A stretch of 64,000 nt of DNA from Cobetia sp. L2A1 (lineage in GTDB: Bacteria; Pseudomonadota; Gammaproteobacteria; Pseudomonadales; Halomonadaceae). Position numbers and translations under genes: made by a program. Within the stretch, counting starts at the first letter, position 1; every line of letters starts with the position of its first letter. The notes below the pieces were generated by a model that ran no database searches, was not told the origin of the DNA, and saw only the letters and a list, made by a program, of their open reading frames with translations. Where the stretch lies: positions 558,001-622,000 of the forward strand of contig NZ_CP047025.1 in assembly GCF_009796845.1 (NCBI RefSeq). The letters run 5' to 3'. This document shows, in pieces, positions 36,373 through 45,043 of the stretch.

Positions 36373-36754
36373 GCTGTCTGCTCCTGTTGCGTATTCAGTA
36401 AGCGCGAACATCCGACCTGAGATGAAAGGAAGTACTGTCCGTACCGATACTCATATTCCTGCGGCCATCACTGATGAACTTCAAGGGGGGGATACATGAG
36501 TGGGCAGAATGGATGTATTGGAACGTGATGGGTGAGGGAAGCTGGAGGGAGTGCTTGAAGGTGGGTGTTTAAGGTGAGCGGTGCTAGGAAGGGGATGGCC
36601 TGGCCCGGATCAAGCACTCAATAGTTAAGTATTAAAGGCAAGCCACAGGACTCACTCCTGTCGTACAGCCTGCTAGGATGGCGTTACAGCGTGCTGGGTC
36701 TGGTATGCCCACGCCCATAAGGGAAAATGACAGCACTAACGACAAGGATGTCTG
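36373..36754. other. Intergenic region without recognised features
   Basis: 382 bp between divergent genes. No supported coding region or RNA; it should hold two promoters, but I cannot assign them with confidence. Confidence 0.4.
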
Positions 36755-37909
36755 ATGAGCCCCACAAACCTCTCCGATGATGCGCAATCCCATGGTCCCA
36801 TTCGTGTCGGTCTGGTCGGCTATGGCATGGCGGTGCGTACCTTTCACGCGCCGCTGATCGAAGCTACCGAGGGGCTTGAACTTGTTGCACTATCAACGTC
36901 ACGCCCCGAGATCGTTGAGTCGGAGCGACCGCAGCTGGTCGCTGAGAGTACTGTCGAGGCGCTGCTGGCACGTGATGATATTGAGCTGATCATCATCGCC
37001 ACGCCCAACGAGACACACTATTCGTTGGCGAGTGCTGCACTGGCAGCGGGTAAGCATGTGGTCGTCGACAAGCCTTTCACGGTGACTCTGGACGAGGGAG
37101 AAGCATTGGCGCGTGAGGCTGAGCAGGTAAATCGCGTATTGGCGGTCTTTCACAACCGTCGTTTCGATGCTGACTTCCTGACGCTGTCCGAGCTGATCGA
37201 GAACGACATGCTAGGGCGTATCACGCATCTGGAGTCACATTTCGATCGCTTCCGCCCGACAGTCCCGAATCGCTGGCGCGAGCAGGCGTTGCCGGGTAGT
37301 GGCTTATGGTACGACCTCGGCCCACATCTGCTGGATCAGGCACTGTGTCTGTTTGGCGAGCCAACGGGCATCCAGTTAACTCGCCGCATTCAGCGTGACG
37401 GCGCGGTGACCGATGACTTCTTCCACGCTGTACTGGATTACTCAACTCAAGGCCAACATCCCGGACTGGTGGTAGAGCTACACGCCAGCGCATTGACCGC
37501 TGCCCCGACAGCGCGCTTCGCCGCGCATGGTACTCGTGGTAGCTATGTGACGTTCGGGCTTGATCCGCAGGAAGAGTGTCTCAAGGCTGGCGATTATCCG
37601 GCACGTGACATGGCCGTGCGTACTGCACGCCAGTGGGGGCGTGACCCACATCCAGGCATGCTGACCTTACTGGAGCGTATCTCAACGATCGAGGGTGAGC
37701 GCCAAGGGCGTCGTAGTACAGACGGTGTGAAAGACAGTGAGGAAGAAGTGCTGGTGGGGCGCTCTTATCAAGGCTGTGATGGTGACTATCCAGCATGGTA
37801 TGCGCAGCTGCGCGACTGTATCCGTGGCAACGGGGCGAATCCAACGCCGGCGCTTGAAGCACTGCGAGTGATGAAGTGGCTGGAAGCGGGCATCGCAAGC
37901 GAAATGTAG
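36755..37909 (+). CDS. Gfo/Idh/MocA family oxidoreductase
   Basis: A 384-residue NAD(P)-dependent dehydrogenase. An N-terminal Rossmann domain (VGLVGYGMAVRTFHAPLI at about 23-40; DKPFTVTLDEGEAL) and a C-terminal alpha/beta substrate domain. The GSGLWYDLGPHLLDQAL motif is typical of the YdgJ/YhhX-like subgroup acting on sugars or polyols. The substrate is unknown. AAGGA precedes the ATG; no sugar transporter is adjacent. It is monocistronic, with a terminator shared with ycjF. Confidence 0.9.
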   Translation: MSPTNLSDDAQSHGPIRVGLVGYGMAVRTFHAPLIEATEGLELVALSTSRPEIVESERPQLVAESTVEALLARDDIELIIIATPNETHYSLASAALAAGKHVVVDKPFTVTLDEGEALAREAEQVNRVLAVFHNRRFDADFLTLSELIENDMLGRITHLESHFDRFRPTVPNRWREQALPGSGLWYDLGPHLLDQALCLFGEPTGIQLTRRIQRDGAVTDDFFHAVLDYSTQGQHPGLVVELHASALTAAPTARFAAHGTRGSYVTFGLDPQEECLKAGDYPARDMAVRTARQWGRDPHPGMLTLLERISTIEGERQGRRSTDGVKDSEEEVLVGRSYQGCDGDYPAWYAQLRDCIRGNGANPTPALEALRVMKWLEAGIASEM

Positions 37910-37930
37910 GCTCCTTGTCTGGCATCAAGA

Positions 37931-37965
37931 AAAGCGCGCCCCGTGATGACGAGGCGCGCTTTTTC
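37931..37965. terminator. Bidirectional terminator between the oxidoreductase gene and ycjF
   Basis: Stem AAAGCGCGCC/GGCGCGCTTT with A- and T-runs at the ends, serving convergent genes. Confidence 0.8.
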
Positions 37966-37992
37966 CATGGCGAGTGACAGAGACGCTTCATC

Positions 37993-39150
37993 TCAAACTA
38001 CGCCATCTTCCTCACCTTTATCAGCCTTGCGCAGGCGGGAGAACAGCTCGGAGCGCAGCTCACTGATTCTCGGCACCTCGTCGGCATGGAAGGGAATCGG
38101 GCGCAGCAGGCGCATGGTACGCAGGCCAAGGCGTGCGTTCATCAGGCCGCTACCCAGTCCCTGGCCCGCCTTGGTGGAGAGGCGCGCTGCCAGATTCATC
38201 GACAACAGGTCCATGCTGGCTTCGGCGGCCAGTTCACTGGCGCCGGCGAAGGCCATCGAGGCCAGCACTTCCTTGAACAGTCGCAGGCGACTGGCATAGC
38301 CGAGCTCCAGTCCGTAAAGCTGAGAAAGGCGCTCTATCATGCGCAGACCGCGCCACGCCACCAAACTCATGTCGACCCAGGTGAGCGGTGACACCGCGAC
38401 CATGACCGCAGTCTCGCCACTCATGCGCGAGATCAGACGGCGCGCTTCGCGGTCGCGCGGCCCAAGGACGTGAAAGGCGAACAATTCCCGGCGCTCAGAC
38501 TGGGAGTGATGTGCTTCACAGGCGGCGCTCCAGGCGCGCACGCCGGCGTCATCGTCACCAAGCTTCATCTGACGACGCAGTTGTTCAAGCAGATCATCCT
38601 GCTTGCCAGAGGACTTGCCGGTCGCCTTGTCCGTGTTGTCACTTTCCGTGAGCGACTCCCCACGCTGCCCGAAGTCATCTTCCTGATATTCCTCGAGCTG
38701 TCCGCGCAGGGCGGCATGCTTGCGCAGATGCCGCAGTTTGAACAGCTCCTTGCCCAGTGCACGCGCGCCCAGGCCGATGGCGCCCAGGCCCACCAGACCC
38801 CAGGCGCCGGCGATCAGATCACCGCCCATGGCCGCCTGATACAGGGAATGACCGGCTTCGACGCCTCCCAAGGTCAAGGTGCCCAGCAATAACCATTTGA
38901 GGCCACGATGGCGCGGTTTGGCGCTCAGCGTCGCATCAAGTCCCGGAGTGGCAGGTTCCGGCTCGGCGACGGCCAGTGGCTGGCTTTCCATCTCCGGTGA
39001 AAAGTGGCGCGCACCACGCAGGGCCTCTGCCGCGCTCTCGGTGGGGCGCTCGGCGTAAGTTGTCGAGGTGGCATCGGCCTGTGGCGAGTCGGCAGGCCCG
39101 GAAGTGGTGAAGCGTTTGCCCGGGCGCGGATGGCGGGATTCGGTGGTCAT
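37993..39150 (-). CDS. ycjF: YcjF-family inner-membrane protein (TIGR01620)
   Basis: A 385-residue protein with a polar N-terminal 100 residues, two adjacent hydrophobic segments (about 98-150: GLKWLLLGTLTLGG..., DLIAGAWGLVGLGAIGLGAR) and a C-terminal DUF697-type domain (VAVSPLTWVDMSLVAWRGLR, GLELGYASRLRLF). It overlaps ycjX by four bases (ATGA). The YcjX-YcjF pair occurs widely in gammaproteobacteria and is linked to envelope or phage-shock-type stress in E. coli. Its mechanism is not known. Confidence 0.9.
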   Translation of the reverse strand: MTTESRHPRPGKRFTTSGPADSPQADATSTTYAERPTESAAEALRGARHFSPEMESQPLAVAEPEPATPGLDATLSAKPRHRGLKWLLLGTLTLGGVEAGHSLYQAAMGGDLIAGAWGLVGLGAIGLGARALGKELFKLRHLRKHAALRGQLEEYQEDDFGQRGESLTESDNTDKATGKSSGKQDDLLEQLRRQMKLGDDDAGVRAWSAACEAHHSQSERRELFAFHVLGPRDREARRLISRMSGETAVMVAVSPLTWVDMSLVAWRGLRMIERLSQLYGLELGYASRLRLFKEVLASMAFAGASELAAEASMDLLSMNLAARLSTKAGQGLGSGLMNARLGLRTMRLLRPIPFHADEVPRISELRSELFSRLRKADKGEEDGVV

Positions 39151-40622
39151 TTCAGGTGGTCTCCCAGCAGCCAGTCGAGCACGGCGTCCATGCGGATATG
39201 AGGGGGGGCGTTGCCTTCAATACGTGGCGGCGCGAAATTCGGAAACTGGAAGTTACCTTCGTTCCAGAAGGTAGCGTCTGGCAGACGTGATGGCACCTCA
39301 CCCGGGAAGAGCAGGACTGACTCTCGGGAGTCGGCCGTCTGGTTCTGCTCACCCGTCCCCAGTAACTGACCGGACAGCGCAGGATGCCGCTGGCCATTCT
39401 CGACCACTTCACGCGCCTCGCTGGCACGAATGGCGGCGATGGTGAAGGCCTTGAGCGGCACATCACGGTAGCGCAGGCGCTTGATCGGGTCTGCGAGCAA
39501 CTGCTCCAGCAAGTCACGCATTGCGCCATGCTGCTCCGGCGTGACGTGATCCGCCTTGGTGGCGGCAATGGCGAGCCGATCAATGCGACGATCCATCAGG
39601 CGCGCCAACAGGTGGCGACGGCCATAGGCGAAGCTATCGAACAGCTTGTCCAGCGCTCGGGTGAGGTCACGGAACGGCGCAGGGCCGGCATTCAGCGCAC
39701 CGAGTACATCGATCAACACGATCTGGCGATCAAAGCGCCGGAAGTGATCATGATAGAAGGGCTGCACCACGTGGCGACGATAGTGATCGAAGCGGCGTGC
39801 GAGGGTGCGATACAAGCTGGAGTCCGGTAGCGCGGCCAGCGCCTCGGGCGTCCAGTCGGTGAGCCCCGTGAGTGGGAAGAATTGCAGGACTGGCGCTTCA
39901 TCAAGCTCGCCAGGCAGCAAGAAGCGTCCGGGAGTGAGGTCGACAAAGCCACCGTTACGGCGCGCAGCATGCAGATACTCAGTGTAGTGAGTGGCGATCT
40001 CTGCCAGCCGGTCCTCGTCGACGTCACTGTCAGGTGTCAGATGCTCTACCGCCGCCAGCCAGTCACTGGCCCAATGCGCGCGGCCATCGTTCAGCTGCGT
40101 CTCGCACTCGCCACTCCAGGCAGTGAAATCCTGCTCCAGCATGGGCAGATCCAGCAGCCACTCGCCGGGATAGTCGATCAAATCCAGTGTCAGCGTGGCG
40201 CGCTTGCTGTCGAGCATGCGAGCGGCACGCGAGGTGGGGCGAAAGCCGATCTTCAGGCGCAGCTCGCTGATGCTGCGGGTCGGCGTCGGCCATTCGGGGC
40301 CATGCGGAGTGTGCTGGCCAGAGAGCGAGCGCAGGCCGGCGTCCAGCGGAAAGCGCGGGATCGAGAGGTCCGGCTGGCTGATACGCTGGGCGCCGAGCAG
40401 GCGGCCATCACGCGCGGCGGGCAGCAGCTCGAGGCGTGCGCCGAGCCCTGCGTGACGCAGTTGTTCTATCAGCGACACGAGAAAGGCGGTCTTGCCAGCA
40501 CCGGACAGGCCAGTGACAGCCAAGCGGAGTTGGCGGTCAAGGCCGCGCTCCAGCAGGTCATGTGCTTCGCGGCCCACATCGCGCGCCAACTGGCGGGCGT
40601 TGCGGGTGATGGAGTTGAACAT
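39147..40622 (-). CDS. ycjX: YcjX-family P-loop NTPase
   Basis: A 491-residue protein with an N-terminal Walker A GLSGAGKT (38-45) and the DUF463 family pattern (LDLIDYPGEWLLDLPM as the G3-like element, IAATKADHV as a TKAD base motif). This is a GTPase-like layout. I chose the ATG at 40622 over the TTG one codon earlier. Operon partner is ycjF. Members are about 460-490 residues, so this is full length. Confidence 0.92.
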   Translation of the reverse strand: MFNSITRNARQLARDVGREAHDLLERGLDRQLRLAVTGLSGAGKTAFLVSLIEQLRHAGLGARLELLPAARDGRLLGAQRISQPDLSIPRFPLDAGLRSLSGQHTPHGPEWPTPTRSISELRLKIGFRPTSRAARMLDSKRATLTLDLIDYPGEWLLDLPMLEQDFTAWSGECETQLNDGRAHWASDWLAAVEHLTPDSDVDEDRLAEIATHYTEYLHAARRNGGFVDLTPGRFLLPGELDEAPVLQFFPLTGLTDWTPEALAALPDSSLYRTLARRFDHYRRHVVQPFYHDHFRRFDRQIVLIDVLGALNAGPAPFRDLTRALDKLFDSFAYGRRHLLARLMDRRIDRLAIAATKADHVTPEQHGAMRDLLEQLLADPIKRLRYRDVPLKAFTIAAIRASEAREVVENGQRHPALSGQLLGTGEQNQTADSRESVLLFPGEVPSRLPDATFWNEGNFQFPNFAPPRIEGNAPPHIRMDAVLDWLLGDHLK

Positions 40623-40705
40623 CAAGGGCTTCCCTATCGGTAAAGGCGTCGGCGCTCAAGATGATCATTGAGCCAAGAACAGTATCGACGGCCGTCATCT
40701 TTCTT

Positions 40706-41920
40706 CTATCGACGCTCTTCTATCTGCGGGCGACGAGTGCGCAAGGCAAGCTGACGCCATGCCAACAGGCCAATGGGCAGCAGGCAGAGTGGCATCAGCC
40801 ACTGATTTAGCAGCACCCAACCGATACTGCTGACCAGTGGTCCCGCCAGCAGTGCGGTGATGGCGCCGGTAGTGAACACGAGAAATTCATTGGCGGCCTG
40901 AGTACGGGCTTTTTCGCTCGGCTGATAGCAGGTGGTGAGCAGGCTGGTGGCGGGCAGGAAGGTGAAATTCCACCCGATGCCGAGCAGGACAAGGCCTAGG
41001 AAGAAGCCGTTGGTACCGCTGAGGTATTGTGCCGTGATCAAGCTGGTCAGCAGGAAGGCACAACCACTGACGATCATTGCCCCTGCGCCGAAGCGCGCGG
41101 TCAGCCGTCCGGTAAAGAATGAAGGCAGGAACATGGCGACCACGTGCCATTGAATGGTGGTCGCGACATGATCGAAGTCATGTCCGACGGAGGCCATCGC
41201 CAGTGGCGTTGCCGTCATCGCCAGATTCATCACCCCATAACCGACCATGGCGCTGAGCACGGCCAGCAGGAAGGTCGGCTGACGCAGGATCACGCCCAGC
41301 GGGCGTGCAGGTACTTCGTTATTCTTGTTACTCGCTTCAGCTTCGCGGGGCAGGCGAATGAAGGCCAGTAGTATCAGTGCCAGTAAATAGAGTGCAGCCA
41401 AACCAATGAAGCTACCGAGGAAGGGCGTATCGGCCAATGCATGGCTGGTGCGCGCAAGCCAAGGGCCGAAGAAGGCAGCTAGCACGCCGCCGCCCATGAC
41501 GAGCCCGATGGCGCGTTCACGCTGCTCGGGCGGCGCAGCTTCCATCGCGGCGAAGCGATAAAGCTGACCGAAGCCAATCCCGATGCCCACTAGCCAGGTC
41601 GAGAATAGAAAGAGCCCAAAGTGCTGAAGTGATAACGCCAATACTGCGAGTCCCGCGCCCACCAGGCCGCATAGATTGCCGAGCACAAAGCCGCGTCGAC
41701 GTCCCAGGCGTGCAGTGATCAACGAGGCGGGGATGGTGGCGCACATCAGGCCCAGCCACTGAGTGGCGACAGGCGCGGTTGACCAGGTACTGGAGGCAAG
41801 CTGTACCCCTATCAGCGGAGATACCGCGATCAGCAGGATATTGCCGCTGACCAGCAAAGCCTGACATAGCGATAACAGAGTGACCGCTAGCGGCATTCTG
41901 GTCTGAGTCGATGAGGGCAT
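40706..41920 (-). CDS. MFS transporter
   Basis: A 404-residue major facilitator superfamily permease with about 12 hydrophobic segments. The motif between helices 2 and 3 is LGRRRGFVLGNL, and GGGVLAAFFGPWLAR in helix 5 resembles the antiporter motif of efflux pumps. The substrate is unknown; drug or metabolite efflux is the usual role for this branch. GGAGCC precedes the ATG. It follows ycjX on the same strand direction but with a gap of 83 bp. Confidence 0.88.
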   Translation of the reverse strand: MPSSTQTRMPLAVTLLSLCQALLVSGNILLIAVSPLIGVQLASSTWSTAPVATQWLGLMCATIPASLITARLGRRRGFVLGNLCGLVGAGLAVLALSLQHFGLFLFSTWLVGIGIGFGQLYRFAAMEAAPPEQRERAIGLVMGGGVLAAFFGPWLARTSHALADTPFLGSFIGLAALYLLALILLAFIRLPREAEASNKNNEVPARPLGVILRQPTFLLAVLSAMVGYGVMNLAMTATPLAMASVGHDFDHVATTIQWHVVAMFLPSFFTGRLTARFGAGAMIVSGCAFLLTSLITAQYLSGTNGFFLGLVLLGIGWNFTFLPATSLLTTCYQPSEKARTQAANEFLVFTTGAITALLAGPLVSSIGWVLLNQWLMPLCLLPIGLLAWRQLALRTRRPQIEERR

Positions 41921-42030
41921 GAGAAGAGGCTCCGGCTCCGTGAGGCACCCGATGCGCCCCCATTGATTATGCCTCTGCCCATGGCGGGCAATGCAACCAT
42001 TCGCCAGAGATCACCCGTGTGATGGCGTGA

Positions 42031-42867
42031 TCATTCTCCTGCCCATTCGCGCAGGCTGCCCTTGCGCACTCGTCGAATGGCGTGGGTCAGGTCACCCTGG
42101 GCTGCCAGCGATTGAATGACGCCCGGAAGTGCAGCACGAACTTGAGCTGAACTCATGCCTGCCGAGAGTGCCGGGGAGTACAGCATCTTGAGCAGCACGT
42201 AATCCAGCGGACTCAGCCAGGTATCGACACTGACGTCACTGAAGACGGAAGGATAGACATCGTCTGAGTCATTGGGCAGACCCATTATCTGGGCGGTTTC
42301 CTCGACGACGCAGTCCACCAGGCGTGCCTTCTGGCGGGCAAAATCTGCAGGTATCAGGATAAGGCCGCTATTGATGCTGTGGTCCTCGGCTGTCTTGAAC
42401 AGTGTCAGGCATACCCCTTCACGCAATGCCTTGCGCATGCCCGGAGTGCTGGCCTGCTGCTTCCCGACATAGGCGGCGGCTTCTCGAGTCATGTGATGGT
42501 AGGAAATGAAGGCAATGCGCAGATTGGCCTCCTTGGCTGAGGAGACAAAGCTGAGCGGTTGGCCGGTGATGACGGACAGATGTCGGAATTGCACCTTGCT
42601 GAGCGTATCCTGCAGGCGTGTATTGCCCAGCTGGGAGTCGATGTTCACCTTGATGGGTACCTGCCAGCGCACCAGTGGGGCACTGACCCCGGGGCGATAT
42701 TCGCGCTTGAGTGCCACCTTCATGAAGCTTGAGATCAGCACATCGGTACGCTGCCAGCGCTCGGCGGCTTGACTGGTGGTCGTTGCCGGCAAGGTGACCA
42801 ATAGCACGAGCCATAGTTGCCAGCGTATGCAGAGCGGAAAGATGGCGAGGCGTGACAGAAAGGGCAT
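42031..42867 (-). CDS. Exported DUF2927 domain protein
   Basis: A 278-residue protein with an N-terminal signal or anchor segment (LWLVLLVTLPATTTSQAAE, cleavage likely after SQA). The DUF2927 core has VRWQVPIKVNIDS, a single-Cys KALREGVCLTLF and the conserved DCVVEETAQIMGLPNDSDDV, which resembles a degenerate metalloprotease helix with Glu instead of the HEXXH His pair. The function of the family is unknown. It is monocistronic, 155 bp from the symporter stop. Confidence 0.85.
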   Translation of the reverse strand: MPFLSRLAIFPLCIRWQLWLVLLVTLPATTTSQAAERWQRTDVLISSFMKVALKREYRPGVSAPLVRWQVPIKVNIDSQLGNTRLQDTLSKVQFRHLSVITGQPLSFVSSAKEANLRIAFISYHHMTREAAAYVGKQQASTPGMRKALREGVCLTLFKTAEDHSINSGLILIPADFARQKARLVDCVVEETAQIMGLPNDSDDVYPSVFSDVSVDTWLSPLDYVLLKMLYSPALSAGMSSAQVRAALPGVIQSLAAQGDLTHAIRRVRKGSLREWAGE

Positions 42868-42930
42868 GAACAGACTCTTTGCTGTTTAGGGAAGCTTTCA
42901 GCATGCCTCAAACAGACTCCTGAAACACGA

Positions 42931-42963
42931 CGCCCCGCATGTCTGAAGAGACAATGCGGGGCG
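42931..42963. terminator. Hairpin between the DUF2927 gene and symporter 1
   Basis: Perfect 10-bp stem CGCCCCGCAT/ATGCGGGGCG, without a convincing T-run on the minus strand. Probably the 3' end of the symporter transcript. Confidence 0.55.
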
Positions 42964-43021
42964 TTTACGCATTTGCTGACGATTTCGTGAGAATCGCCAG
43001 TGTGTGAAGCAGGTCTCAGCG

Positions 43022-44614
43022 TTAGATAAAGGCCAGATAGATGGCGATGACCAACACGACGAGAACCAGCGCGCAGACTTTGGCGCCTTTCCACGGCGTC
43101 ATGTCGATGGCACCGACATCCTTCTGAATCCACGGCTCTTCACGTGGTGCCAGCTTGCCGATGATCAGCATCATTGCAATCAGCAGCACGAACACCAGAC
43201 CGACGAAGTGGAACTCATGAATGCTATCCAGCACGCCAGAGAAGGCCGGCACGAAGTAGACCCCTCCAATCACGGTGCAGCCGATGAAGAGGGCGAGGTT
43301 GGCAGCAATCGTCGGCACGCGGCGGGTCAGCAGGCCCATCAGCACGACGGCGAAGATCGGGATGAAGTAGATGGCATTCATCTTCTGCAAATAGCCGAAC
43401 AGACTCTCCTGACCGGCCAATAGCGGCGCCAGCGTCATGGAAGCAATCGCCAGTACCCAGCCAAAGCTCTTGGAGACCTTGACCACTTCTTCGTCGCTTG
43501 CATCGCGACGAAGATGCGCCTTGTAGATGCCGGTGGAGAACAGCGTGGTGGTGGCGTTCAGCGCTGAGTTGAAGGACGACAGGATCGCCCCGACCATCGC
43601 GGCAGCAAAGAAACCGGTCAGCGGTGCAGGCAGCACATCGAACACCAGCTGTCCGTAAGCGCTGTCCGCCTTGACGCCGGAAGAGGCATACAGGTGATAG
43701 GCGATAATGCCTGGAATCACCAGATATAGCGGGCCGAGCAGCTTGAGGGCGCCGGTCAGCAGCACGCCTTTCTGGCCCTCTGCCAGGGTCTTGGCGGCAA
43801 AGGTGCGCTGGATGATCTGCTGGTTGGTACACCAGTAGAAGAAGTTGATGATCATCACACCGGTGAACAGGGTCGAGAAGGGCACCGACTGATCTTCACT
43901 GCCCATGGAATTGAATTTTTCCGGATTGGCAGCAACCAGCGTATCCCAGCCAGCCATCACGCCCTGGCCGTCACTGACAGCATCAAGGCCGAAATAGACG
44001 ATCAGCATGCCGCCGATCAACAGTCCCACGCCATTCAGCGTATCGGAGATGGCGATTGAGCGCATGCCACCGAACAGGGCATAGATGGAGCCGATGATGC
44101 CCACGATCCAGATGGTGATCCACAGCAGTGCGTTGGGTGAGCTGATGCCTGTCAGGGTGGGGAGGTCGAGCATGCCTTTCAGGCCGATGGCGCCCGAATA
44201 GAGAATGATCGGTAGCAGGATGACGGCGTAGGCAAACAGGAATATCAGGTTGGTGATCAGCTCGGTACTGCGGCCATAACGCAAGGCGAGCAGTTCAGGA
44301 AGCGTGGTGATACCACTTTTCAAAAACCGTGGCAGGAAGAACAGCGCCATCACGACCATCGCGATAACGGCCATGACTTCCCATGCCATCACCGATAGAC
44401 CATCGGTAAAGGCAGCGCCGTTGAGGCCGACCATCTGCTCGGTGGAAAGATTGGTCATCAGCAAGGAACCCGCAATCAGCGGGAAGGTCAGGCTACGCCC
44501 GGCCAGAAAGTAGCCGGTGGAATGCGAGGTATCATCGCGGTGCGTCCACCACCAGGTCAGCAGTGCGACCAGGCCAGTGAAGAACACGAATGATATGAGT
44601 GTCAGGGCATGCAT
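43022..44614 (-). CDS. Sodium:solute symporter 1 (SSS family)
   Basis: A 530-residue Na+-coupled symporter with about 14 membrane helices. Opening helices carry FFLAGRSLT-type (YFLAGRSLTFPLIAGSLL) and NLSTEQMVGLNGAAF motifs of the SglT-like branch, which takes up sugars and related solutes. A paralogue of 531 residues lies immediately upstream (45044). GGAACC precedes the ATG. The specific substrate is unknown. In a marine or halophilic organism an Na+-driven uptake of an osmolyte or sugar is plausible (inference). Confidence 0.9.
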   Translation of the reverse strand: MHALTLISFVFFTGLVALLTWWWTHRDDTSHSTGYFLAGRSLTFPLIAGSLLMTNLSTEQMVGLNGAAFTDGLSVMAWEVMAVIAMVVMALFFLPRFLKSGITTLPELLALRYGRSTELITNLIFLFAYAVILLPIILYSGAIGLKGMLDLPTLTGISSPNALLWITIWIVGIIGSIYALFGGMRSIAISDTLNGVGLLIGGMLIVYFGLDAVSDGQGVMAGWDTLVAANPEKFNSMGSEDQSVPFSTLFTGVMIINFFYWCTNQQIIQRTFAAKTLAEGQKGVLLTGALKLLGPLYLVIPGIIAYHLYASSGVKADSAYGQLVFDVLPAPLTGFFAAAMVGAILSSFNSALNATTTLFSTGIYKAHLRRDASDEEVVKVSKSFGWVLAIASMTLAPLLAGQESLFGYLQKMNAIYFIPIFAVVLMGLLTRRVPTIAANLALFIGCTVIGGVYFVPAFSGVLDSIHEFHFVGLVFVLLIAMMLIIGKLAPREEPWIQKDVGAIDMTPWKGAKVCALVLVVLVIAIYLAFI

Positions 44615-45043
44615 GAGAGAGGGTTCCTTGATGCCAGACTGCTACAACGCAATGCGCTGCAATATCGTCAGTCAGGCAGTGTCTATACAATGCACACAGC
44701 AGGCTGTGCCATCGTCCTTGAAGAGACTCACCGGTAACATTTACGGTAAGTCTGGCGATAGTGTAGGTATCTGCTGCGATCTTGCTATCCGCCATTTGTA
44801 GATAATACGTTGGTTTTATACTGACATTTCCCGCGTAATCAGCCTTTGAAACGTTCCCATGATGTATCCCGTCAGATTTTGGGGGTGAAGTGGGTAGCGA
44901 AGTTGCGGATGTTTACGGAAACGTGCCGGCGTCGCGTATTCAATGATGGATAACCGTCACCTGACTAACGCCAGCGCCCCGCCATCGGTAAAGATGACAG
45001 GGCGCTGAAGATGGAGAGCATGTTGATGGAGTGACGGTACTCG
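44615..45043. other. Region between the symporter genes
   Basis: 429 bp with no coding region. It holds the terminator of symporter 2 (44971-45007) and, nearer symporter 1, two CG-centred palindromes: GTTTACGGAAAC (44911-44922) and GAAACGTTCC near 44850. These have the general form of LacI-family operators. No regulator gene of that family is in the window. Confidence 0.4.
44971..45007 (-). terminator. Hairpin after symporter 2
   Basis: Minus-strand stem AGCGCC/GGCGCT with a long internal loop; 37 bp after the stop. No T-run, so moderate support. Confidence 0.5.
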
